A stretch of DNA of 9,443 nt from Frankiales bacterium (GTDB lineage: Bacteria; Actinomycetota; Actinomycetes; Mycobacteriales; SCTD01): positions 1 through 9,443 of the forward strand of contig JAOPWI010000350.1 of the NCBI GenBank assembly GCA_025965755.1, in the 5' to 3' direction. The notes beneath the pieces are model-generated. The model did not search any database. It saw only the letters and a program-made list of their open reading frames with translations, and was not told the DNA's origin. Each line of letters starts with the position of its first letter. Positions within the stretch are counted from its first letter, which is position 1. Shown here piece by piece: positions 1 through 5,183 of this stretch. The translations under genes and the position numbers were made by a program.

Positions 1-153
1 GGTGCAGGCCGGTGCCGAGGGGCGGGCCGGCTGCGCCGCGGTCGCGGCGCCTCCCGAGACGCTGGCGGCCGGAGCGCCGGCGGCGGCGCAGCCCGCCAGG
101 ACCACCGGCAGCAGGACCCCGGCGAGCAGGCGGGGCAGGGCCGGCGGCAGCAC
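1..153 (-). CDS. Putative lipoprotein, N-terminal fragment (runs off left edge)
   Basis: Reading the minus strand from a GTG at 153-151 gives 51 codons that stay open to the window edge. The product begins with a short N-region containing Arg8, a hydrophobic stretch at residues 9-20, and a lipobox LAGC at residues 19-22. It then becomes an Ala/Pro/Ser/Gly-rich linker (residues 23-49), as expected after the acylated Cys of an exported lipoprotein. An in-frame TAG at 165-163 lies just upstream, so this GTG is the furthest possible start. No Shine-Dalgarno is visible; a TAGCCT box ends 6 nt before the GTG, which suggests a leaderless transcript. The gene diverges from the phosphatase gene at 195. 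The functional domain lies outside the window, so no function can be given. The signal peptide plus lipobox make the reading frame convincing. Confidence 0.72.
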   Translation of the reverse strand, partial: MLPPALPRLLAGVLLPVVLAGCAAAGAPAASVSGGAATAAQPARPSAPACT

Positions 154-159
154 CGGGCC

Positions 160-165
160 AGGCTA
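160..165 (-). promoter_or_regulatory. Candidate -10 box (TAGCCT) of the lipoprotein gene
   Basis: On the minus strand TAGCCT matches the actinobacterial -10 pattern TANNNT and ends 6 nt before the GTG start. This spacing would place transcription initiation at or next to the start codon, giving a leaderless mRNA. No good -35 hexamer is visible, which is common for such promoters. The call is inference from motif and spacing. Confidence 0.45.
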
Positions 166-181
166 CGTGGCAGCCCCGGGC

Positions 182-187
182 TAGGGT
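182..187 (+). promoter_or_regulatory. Candidate -10 box (TAGGGT) of the phosphatase-SDR operon
   Basis: TAGGGT matches TANNNT and ends 7 nt before the ATG at 195. There is no Shine-Dalgarno between box and start, so a leaderless transcript is the simplest reading. It sits back to back with the minus-strand box at 165-160, so both promoters share the same 41-bp gap. No -35 match is visible. Confidence 0.45.
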
Positions 188-194
188 CCGCGCC

Positions 195-851
195 ATGGGG
201 CTCCTGCTGCTGGTCCGCCACGGTCAGGCGTCGTTCGGCACCGACGACTACGACCGGCTGTCGACGCTCGGCTTCGAGCAGGCGCGCCAGCTGGGCGTCC
301 GCCTGGCCGGGCAGCTGGACGCCTCCACCCGGATCGTCGCCGGGGGGCTGCGCCGCCAGCAGGAGACCGCCCGGTCGCTGCTCGAGGGCGCGGGCCTGGA
401 CCCCTCGGCCGTCCGGACCGACCCGCGGTGGAACGAGTACGACGCGGACGACCTCGTCGCGCGGGTCCTGCTGCCCGACAGCACCGCCGACCTCACCGAC
501 CGGACGACCTTTCAGAGCGTGCTCGACGAGGCGCTGATCCGGTGGACCGCGGGCGTCCACGACGCCGACTACGCCGAGCCCTGGCCGGCCTTCTCCGGCC
601 GGGTCGGCGCGGCCCTGGACGAGGTCGCCGCCGCGCCGGGCGTGACGGTGGTGGTCACCTCGGCGGGCACGATCGGCGCCGTCTGCACCCGGCTGCTCGA
701 CGCGCCGCCGCCGACCTGGGCGCTGTTCACCCGGGTCATGGCCAACGCCAGCCTGACCAAGGTCGTCACCGGCACGTCGGGCACCTCGCTGCTGACCGTC
801 AACGACCACGCCCACCTCGAGCACGACCGGGCCCTCGTCACCTACCGCTAG
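195..851 (+). CDS. Histidine phosphatase (phosphoglycerate mutase-like) family protein
   Basis: This is a 218-residue cytosolic protein of the histidine phosphatase superfamily. The catalytic RHG motif is at residues 8-10, in the context VRHGQASFG followed by DDYDRLSTLG. A GGLRRQQETA stretch (residues 50-59) corresponds to the family's Arg-containing loop after strand 2, and the acidic WNEYD segment is at 79-83. At the position where canonical members carry a second catalytic His (usually T/S-H-G-G), this protein reads VVTSAGTIG, with Ser156 in place of His. From family knowledge, a related RHGQASFG subfamily commonly has Ser there, so this is probably a subfamily trait and not damage. The substrate is unknown. 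The ATG at 195 is chosen because the protein begins directly with the first strand of the fold and a TANNNT box lies 7 nt upstream. The dehydrogenase gene follows after 11 nt, so the two are probably co-transcribed. Confidence 0.88.
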   Translation: MGLLLLVRHGQASFGTDDYDRLSTLGFEQARQLGVRLAGQLDASTRIVAGGLRRQQETARSLLEGAGLDPSAVRTDPRWNEYDADDLVARVLLPDSTADLTDRTTFQSVLDEALIRWTAGVHDADYAEPWPAFSGRVGAALDEVAAAPGVTVVVTSAGTIGAVCTRLLDAPPPTWALFTRVMANASLTKVVTGTSGTSLLTVNDHAHLEHDRALVTYR

Positions 852-862
852 GAGCACCTGCC

Positions 863-1627
863 TTGACCGCGCTGTTCGACCTGTCCGGCAAGACCGCCGT
901 CGTCACCGGAGGCACCCGGGGCATCGGGCTCATGGTCGCCCGTGGCCTGCTCCAGGCGGGCTGCCGGGTCGTCATCAGCTCGCGCAAGGCCGACGCCTGC
1001 GAGCAGGCCCGCGCCGAGCTGTCCGCCCACGGCGACGTCGTCGCCATCCCGGCCGACCTGTCCCGCGAGCAGGAGTGCGTGCGCCTGGCCGAGGAGGTCG
1101 GCGTCTCCCAGCTGCACATCCTCGTGAACAACGCCGGCGCGACCTGGGGCGCCCCGCTGGAGGAGTTCCCGGCCAGCGCCTGGGACAAGGTGCTCGACCT
1201 CAACCTGAAGTCGCCGTTCTACCTGACCCGGGCCTTTCTGCCCGCGCTCACCGCGGCGGGCACCCTGGACGACCCGGCCCGGGTCATCAACATCGGCTCG
1301 ATCGACGGCCTGCACGTGCCGGCGCTGCCGACGTACAGCTACTCGACCAGCAAGGCGGCGCTGCACCACCTGACGAAGGTGCTGGCCAAGGAGCTGGGCC
1401 CGCGGCACGTGACCGTCAACGCGGTGGCGCCCGGGCCGTTCGAGTCCAAGATGATGGCGGCCACGCTCGACGCGTTCGGCGACGCCATCGCGGCCGCCGC
1501 GCCGCTGGGCCGCATCGGGCGGCCGGACGACATGGCCGGCGTGGCCGTCTTCCTGGCCAGCCGCGCCGGCTCGTACATCACCGGCGCCGTCATCCCGGTC
1601 GACGGCGGCATCGCCACCACGATCTGA
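863..1627 (+). CDS. SDR-family oxidoreductase, RhlG-like
   Basis: This 254-residue protein is a classical short-chain dehydrogenase/reductase. It has the glycine-rich cofactor motif TGGTRGIG (residues 15-22), NNAG (89-92), Asn114, and the catalytic Ser146 and YSTSK with Tyr160 and Lys164. Ser40-Arg41-Lys42 after the second strand suggests NADP(H) preference. By remembered similarity the protein follows Pseudomonas RhlG closely: an opening of the form FxLxGxxALVTGG, the LSAxGD and IPADLS segments, the ARVINIGS strand and a C-terminal VIPxDGG. RhlG reduces or binds 3-oxoacyl or related lipid substrates, but the substrate here is unknown. The start is TTG at 863: AGGAG (850-854) overlaps the upstream stop codon and lies 8 nt before it, and the TTG leads directly into the fold. 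The gene follows the phosphatase by 11 nt and ends at a hairpin. Confidence 0.9.
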   Translation: MTALFDLSGKTAVVTGGTRGIGLMVARGLLQAGCRVVISSRKADACEQARAELSAHGDVVAIPADLSREQECVRLAEEVGVSQLHILVNNAGATWGAPLEEFPASAWDKVLDLNLKSPFYLTRAFLPALTAAGTLDDPARVINIGSIDGLHVPALPTYSYSTSKAALHHLTKVLAKELGPRHVTVNAVAPGPFESKMMAATLDAFGDAIAAAAPLGRIGRPDDMAGVAVFLASRAGSYITGAVIPVDGGIATTI

Positions 1628-1628
1628 C

Positions 1629-1646
1629 CCGCGGACGGGTCCGCGG
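1629..1646. terminator. GC-rich hairpin in the convergent gap (possible bidirectional terminator)
   Basis: The arms CCGCGGAC (1629-1636) and GTCCGCGG (1639-1646) are perfect complements around GG, effectively a 7-bp stem with a CGGG loop. The hairpin fills nearly all of the 19 bp between the SDR stop (1625-1627) and the fprA stop (minus strand, 1649-1647). There is no T-tract, as is common for actinobacterial terminators. Its position between two converging genes is the main support. Confidence 0.5.
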
Positions 1647-3017
1647 CTAGCTCCGGCTGACGCGGACCATGTCCTCGCGCGGCACGACCTTGATGCGGGC
1701 CCGGGCGTGCGGCTCGCCCGAGGCGACCTCGTGGGCGTCGAGCTTCTCCCAGCCCTCCCACGTCGTGTACTGCACGCCGCGCTCCTCCAGGAACGCCGGC
1801 ACCGCGGCCGGGTCGGGGTCGGCCGCGCCGGGCAGGCGGTCCAGGTCCTCGAGCAGGCTGCCGACCGTCTCGAGCGCGTCGCCCTTGGTGTGGCCGATGA
1901 GGCCGACCGGACCGCGCTTGATCCAGCCGTTGACGTAGACGCCGGGCAGCGGCCCGCCGTCCAGGCCCAGCACGCGGCCCTTGGCGTGCGGCACGACGTG
2001 GTTCGTGCTGTCCCACGGCAGACCGGGCAGCTCGGTGCTGCGGTAGCCGACGCAGCGGTAGACCGCCTGCACCGGCCAGTCCGTGAAGACGCCCGTGCCC
2101 TTGACGTTGCCGTCACCGGTCAGCTCGGTGCGCTCGGTGCGCAGGCCCTCGACCGCGTCCCCGCCGAGCACCTCCACCGGCGACTCGAAGAAGTGCAGCC
2201 ACAGCTTGCGCGGGCGCTCGCCCAGGCCGTTCTCCGAGGTGCGCAGCGCGTAGCGCTCCAGCTCGCGCACGACCAGCTTGGTCTGGTTGTCGCTGTTGAT
2301 CGCGGCCACGCTGCCGTCGTCGTACTCGATGTCCTCGGGGTTGACCAGGACCTCGACGTTGGGCGAGTGGTCGAGCTCGCGCAGCTCCAGCGGGGTGAAC
2401 TTCGCCTGCGCCGGGCCGCGGCGGGCGAAGACGTGCACCTCCTGGACCGGCGAGGCCGCGAGGCCCGCGTAGACGTTGTCGGGGATCTCCGTGACGAGCA
2501 GCTCGTCGGCCGTCTTGGAGAGCATGCGGGCGACGTCGAGGCCCACGTTGCCCGCCCCGACGACGGCGATGCTGCGGGCCTGCAGCGGCCACTCGCGGGG
2601 CACGTCGGGGTGGCCGTCGAACCAGGAGACGAACTCCGCGCCGCCGTAGCTGCCCTGCTTGTCGATGCCGGGAACGTCCAGGTCGCGGTCCTTCTCGGCA
2701 CCGGTCGTGAACACCACGGCGTCGTAGTGCCGGCGCAGGTCGTCGAGCTTGATGTCGACGCCGAACTCGACGTTGCCGAACAGGCGCACCGTCGGCCGGC
2801 TCATCACCTGGTGCAGCGCCTTGACGATGCCCTTGATGCGGGGGTGGTCCGGCGCGACGCCGTAGCGGATCAGGCCGTACGGCGCCGGCAGCTTTTCGAA
2901 CAGGTCGACCGTCGACGGCGTCCCGGACTTGTGCAGGACGTCGCAGACGTAGACGCCCGCCGGTCCGGCGCCGACCACGGCGACCCGCAGCGGCCGGTCC
3001 TCAGAGAACTCACCCAT
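1647..3017 (-). CDS. fprA: FprA-type NADPH-ferredoxin reductase (adrenodoxin reductase-like)
   Basis: This 456-residue flavoenzyme is close in length to mycobacterial FprA. It passes electrons from NADPH through FAD to ferredoxin, which then serves partners such as P450s or desaturases. The FAD-binding GAGPAG is at residues 16-21, followed by FEKLPAPYGLIRYGVAPDHP (residues 40-59), a signature of the adrenodoxin-reductase group. The NADP(H)-binding GAGNVGLDVAR is at 154-164, and the ARRGPAQAKFT segment follows at about 200-210. A C-terminal FAD-closing stretch reads VNGWIKRGPVGLIGHTKGDA. All cofactor motifs are intact. The start is ATG at 3017-3015, next to the first strand; I see no clear Shine-Dalgarno or TANNNT box directly upstream, so it may depend on read-through from the WS/DGAT gene 60 bp upstream. 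A CRP-like palindrome lies 49 nt upstream of the start. The gene converges on the SDR gene. The family is certain; the physiological partner is unknown. Confidence 0.95.
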   Translation of the reverse strand: MGEFSEDRPLRVAVVGAGPAGVYVCDVLHKSGTPSTVDLFEKLPAPYGLIRYGVAPDHPRIKGIVKALHQVMSRPTVRLFGNVEFGVDIKLDDLRRHYDAVVFTTGAEKDRDLDVPGIDKQGSYGGAEFVSWFDGHPDVPREWPLQARSIAVVGAGNVGLDVARMLSKTADELLVTEIPDNVYAGLAASPVQEVHVFARRGPAQAKFTPLELRELDHSPNVEVLVNPEDIEYDDGSVAAINSDNQTKLVVRELERYALRTSENGLGERPRKLWLHFFESPVEVLGGDAVEGLRTERTELTGDGNVKGTGVFTDWPVQAVYRCVGYRSTELPGLPWDSTNHVVPHAKGRVLGLDGGPLPGVYVNGWIKRGPVGLIGHTKGDALETVGSLLEDLDRLPGAADPDPAAVPAFLEERGVQYTTWEGWEKLDAHEVASGEPHARARIKVVPREDMVRVSRS

Positions 3018-3066
3018 GACGCGTGCAACGAGGCAGCGGCGGAAAGGGATTCCCGCCCCGCCGGGT

Positions 3067-3082
3067 TGTGACCGCTGTCACG
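3067..3082. promoter_or_regulatory. Candidate CRP/GlxR-type binding site upstream of fprA
   Basis: The plus strand reads TGTGA-CCGCTG-TCACG, which matches the consensus TGTGA-N6-TCACA at 9 of 10 defined positions. Its inner part is an exact inverted repeat, GTGAC (3068-3072) and GTCAC (3077-3081). It lies 49 nt upstream of the fprA start and overlaps the WS/DGAT stop codon (3080-3078). A cAMP-responsive regulator of the Crp/GlxR family could act here on fprA, but the site is inferred from sequence only, and no matching promoter hexamers are visible. Confidence 0.33.
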
Positions 3083-4451
3083 TCCGCACGCCGAACGCCG
3101 TCTCGAGGTCGGCCAGCCCCTTCTCCAGCGCCGGCAGCAGGCGCTGCAGGCTCGGAACGCTGCGGCGATCGCCGGTCAGCCCGAACTGCATGTGGCCGGC
3201 ATAGCTGGTCACCGTGATGTTGAGCGCCTGCCCGATCGACGGGATCGACAGCGGATAGGTGCCCTCCAGCCGGGCGCCGTTCCAGTACAGCGGCTCCTTG
3301 GGCCCCGGCACGTTGGAGATCACCAGGTTGTACGGGGCGGGCGTCAGCCGGTGCACGCCGAACAGCGTGTTGACCAGCAGCGGCGACATGACCAGCGCGG
3401 ACAGCGCGGTGATCTGCAGCTGGCTCAGGCCGGCCAGGCCGGCCTTGCCGGCGTCCATGGACGCCTTGACCGCGAGCATCCGCGCGTGCGGGTCCGCGAC
3501 GTTCGTCGCCAGGCTGCACAGGATGGTGCCCACCGCGTTGCCGCCGTCCTCCTGCTCGTCCTGGCGCAGGTTCACCGGCGTCATCGCGATGAGCGGGGCG
3601 CTGGGCAGCGCGTCCCGCTCGAGCAGGTAGTCGCGCAGCGCCGAGGCGCACATGGCCAGCACGACGTCGTTGACGGTCGCCTCGGCGGCCTTCGCCACGC
3701 CCCGGATGCGGTCCATCGCCCAGGCGTCGCCGGCGAAGCGGCGGCTGCCGGTGATGTTGCCGTTGAGGAGCGTCTTGGGGGCCGACGCGGGCAGGGCGAC
3801 CGCCTGGTCGCGCAGCGCCGACTCGGCGATCTTGAGCATCCGCGGGCCCAGGCCGAGGGCGTCGGTCGTCACCTTGAGCACCGCGCCGGGCAGGGCGCCC
3901 ACGCCCGGCCCGGGTCGGCGGGCCCGCTCCTCGCGCGGGCGGGCGGCGAACGGCGCGGCCACGCCGCGCTCCTCGGGGTCGGTCGACAGGCTGCGCTCGA
4001 GCAGCCTGAGCGCCGAGACGCCGTCCATCGTGGCGTGGTGCAGCTTGGTGTAGACGGCGAACCGGTCGCCCTCCAGCCCCTCGATCAGGTGGGTCTCCCA
4101 GAGCGGGCGGTGCCGGTCGAGCAGGGTGCCGTGCAGCCGGCTGACCAGCGCGAACAGCTCCCGCACCCGGCCCGGCCGCGGCAGCGCGGAGTGGCGCACG
4201 TGGTGCTCGAGGTCCAGGCGCGGGTCGTCCACCCAGGTCCACTGCCCCAGCGTGAACGGGCCGCGGTGCGCGCGCCGGCGAAAGGCCGGCGCGATGTCCT
4301 CGGTCGTCAGCACGTGGCGGTAGAGGTCGGCCAGGAAGTCCGGTCCGGCGCCGGGCGGCAGGTCGAAGACCTGCAGCCCGCCGACGTGCATCGGCTGCTC
4401 CCGGGTCTCCGGAAGGATGAACATCTGGTCGGTGACCGGCATGAGCGCCAT
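3078..4451 (-). CDS. WS/DGAT-family O-acyltransferase (wax ester synthase / diacylglycerol acyltransferase)
   Basis: This 457-residue enzyme belongs to the bacterial bifunctional wax ester synthase/acyl-CoA:diacylglycerol acyltransferase family (Tgs-like), which makes triacylglycerol or wax esters at the inner membrane face and lipid bodies. The catalytic HHxxxDG motif is present as HHATMDG at residues 138-144. Other family landmarks are the PLWETHLIEGL segment (116-126), a NDVVLA helix, and a late SNVPGPKEPLYWNGARL stretch. Length and motif order fit a complete, intact enzyme. The start is ATG at 4451-4449: GAAGG (4462-4458) lies 6 nt upstream, and a second ATG at 4442-4440 has no comparable ribosome site. 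Codons further upstream would run into the regulator gene on the other strand. The gene diverges from the TetR gene across a palindromic operator and is followed by fprA on the same strand. Substrate preference cannot be told from sequence. Confidence 0.95.
   Translation of the reverse strand: MALMPVTDQMFILPETREQPMHVGGLQVFDLPPGAGPDFLADLYRHVLTTEDIAPAFRRRAHRGPFTLGQWTWVDDPRLDLEHHVRHSALPRPGRVRELFALVSRLHGTLLDRHRPLWETHLIEGLEGDRFAVYTKLHHATMDGVSALRLLERSLSTDPEERGVAAPFAARPREERARRPGPGVGALPGAVLKVTTDALGLGPRMLKIAESALRDQAVALPASAPKTLLNGNITGSRRFAGDAWAMDRIRGVAKAAEATVNDVVLAMCASALRDYLLERDALPSAPLIAMTPVNLRQDEQEDGGNAVGTILCSLATNVADPHARMLAVKASMDAGKAGLAGLSQLQITALSALVMSPLLVNTLFGVHRLTPAPYNLVISNVPGPKEPLYWNGARLEGTYPLSIPSIGQALNITVTSYAGHMQFGLTGDRRSVPSLQRLLPALEKGLADLETAFGVRT
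4271..4293 (-). repeat. Strong hairpin inside the WS/DGAT coding sequence
   Basis: Perfect 9-bp arms CGCGCCGGC (4271-4279) and GCCGGCGCG (4285-4293) flank a 5-nt loop. In the mRNA this is an all-GC stem about 160-180 nt after the start codon, within the codons for the Arg-rich FRRRAH segment. It may be coincidence in GC-rich DNA or may affect translation or mRNA decay. Confidence 0.3.
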
Positions 4452-4485
4452 GGGATGCCTTCGCGACGGTGACGGGGCCGGCGGC

Positions 4486-4491
4486 ATGCTA
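4486..4491 (-). promoter_or_regulatory. Candidate -10 box (TAGCAT) of the WS/DGAT gene
   Basis: On the minus strand TAGCAT fits TANNNT. It would start transcription near 4479, leaving a leader of about 27 nt that contains the GAAGG ribosome site. The box overlaps one arm of the palindrome at 4487-4504, so a protein bound there would block this promoter. No convincing -35 is seen. Confidence 0.4.
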
Positions 4492-4504
4492 CGCAGGCGT
4501 AGCA
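4487..4504. promoter_or_regulatory. TetR-type operator palindrome between WS/DGAT and TetR genes
   Basis: TGCTACGC (4487-4494) and GCGTAGCA (4497-4504) form a perfect 8-bp inverted repeat around AG. The length and the short centre fit typical TetR-family operators. It lies in the 72-bp divergent intergenic region beside a TetR gene, overlaps the candidate WS/DGAT -10 box and sits just upstream of the candidate tetR -10 box at 4512. One dimer could therefore repress both promoters. Unlike most palindromes in this window it contains A/T positions, so it is less likely to be a GC-content artefact. Confidence 0.65.
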
Positions 4505-4511
4505 ACCCGGT

Positions 4512-4517
4512 TAGGCT
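4512..4517 (+). promoter_or_regulatory. Candidate -10 box (TAGGCT) of the tetR-mce operon
   Basis: TAGGCT fits TANNNT and ends 6 nt before the ATG at 4524, the same arrangement as at the two leftmost promoters. It implies a leaderless transcript and favours ATG 4524 over the in-frame GTG at 4518, which directly abuts the box. The operator palindrome lies where the spacer and -35 would be. Confidence 0.5.
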
Positions 4518-4523
4518 GTGGCC

Positions 4524-5183
4524 ATGCTCACGCCTGAGCTCGACGCGGGCGCCGGGAAGCGGCCGTACGCCGCGCGGCTGCCCGGGCCGGAGCGCCGCGA
4601 GCAGCTGCTGAACGCGGCCCTGTCGGTCGCCCTGGAGCGCGGCTTCCACGCGGTGACCGTCGAGGGAGTGGCCAGGGCGGCCGGCGTGACGCGGCCGGTG
4701 GTCTACGGCCTGTTCGCCGACCGCGGCGCGCTGCTGGCCGGGCTGGCCGACCGGTCGGAGGACCGCGCGCTGGCGCAGCTGGCCGCGGTCCTGCCCGACG
4801 TGCCGGCGGACCTGGACCTCGATCCCGACGCGCTGCTGGTCCAGGGGCTGACGGCCTACCTCACCGCCATCCGCGACGACCCGGACAACTGGCGGGTCAT
4901 CCTGCTGCCACCCGAGGGCGCTCCGGTCCAGATGCAGCAGCGCATCACCCGGCACCGCCGCCTGGTCCTGGACCGGCTGCGCGAGCTGTGCGCCTGGGGG
5001 CTGGCGCGGCGCGGGGGCCCGGCGCTCGACGTGGACCTGTTCGCCCGCTCCGTGCTGACCCTCGCCGAGGGCGCCGCCCGGATGCTGCTCGTCGACCCGG
5101 ACCGCTGGTCCGTGGACGCGTTCACCGACTTCGCCCGTACCGTCCTGGCCGGCCTCGGCCCGGGCCTGCGGGAGGACCGGTGA
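4524..5183 (+). CDS. TetR/AcrR-family transcriptional regulator
   Basis: This 219-residue protein has a TetR-type N-terminal DNA-binding domain at about residues 22-68. It opens with an ERREQLLNAALSVALERGF helix, and the helix-turn-helix lies in the segment TVEGVARAAGVTRPVVYGLF (45-64), followed by DRGALLAGLADR. The rest (70-219) is a helical ligand-binding and dimerisation domain with no recognisable ligand signature. The neighbouring 18-bp palindrome is the likely operator, so autoregulation and repression of the divergent acyltransferase gene are expected; an acyl-CoA or other lipid inducer is plausible but unproven. An in-frame GTG at 4518 would add two residues (Met-Ala), but the TAGGCT box ends exactly at 4517, so ATG 4524 is preferred. 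The stop codon overlaps the start of the MCE gene by 4 bp, which indicates translational coupling. Confidence 0.92.
   Translation: MLTPELDAGAGKRPYAARLPGPERREQLLNAALSVALERGFHAVTVEGVARAAGVTRPVVYGLFADRGALLAGLADRSEDRALAQLAAVLPDVPADLDLDPDALLVQGLTAYLTAIRDDPDNWRVILLPPEGAPVQMQQRITRHRRLVLDRLRELCAWGLARRGGPALDVDLFARSVLTLAEGAARMLLVDPDRWSVDAFTDFARTVLAGLGPGLREDR

Noticed and set aside
33..50. Perfect inverted repeat GCGCCGCG-GT-CGCGGCGC
   Set aside because: It lies within the lipoprotein coding region and is made almost only of G and C, so such palindromes arise easily by chance here. I see no promoter next to it.
12..194. Upstream extension of the phosphatase frame
   Set aside because: The extra residues are an Arg/Pro/Ala-rich stretch unlike the family, while the ATG at 195 starts exactly at the first strand. 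The minus strand here encodes a clear lipobox signal peptide.
1707..3071. Long plus-strand open frame opposite fprA
   Set aside because: The composition is that of an antisense shadow. FprA on the minus strand has all cofactor motifs intact.
4452..4955. Longer WS/DGAT start, in frame back to 4955
   Set aside because: The added segment is low-complexity antisense of the TetR gene. ATG at 4451 has a ribosome site and begins the family's usual N-terminus.
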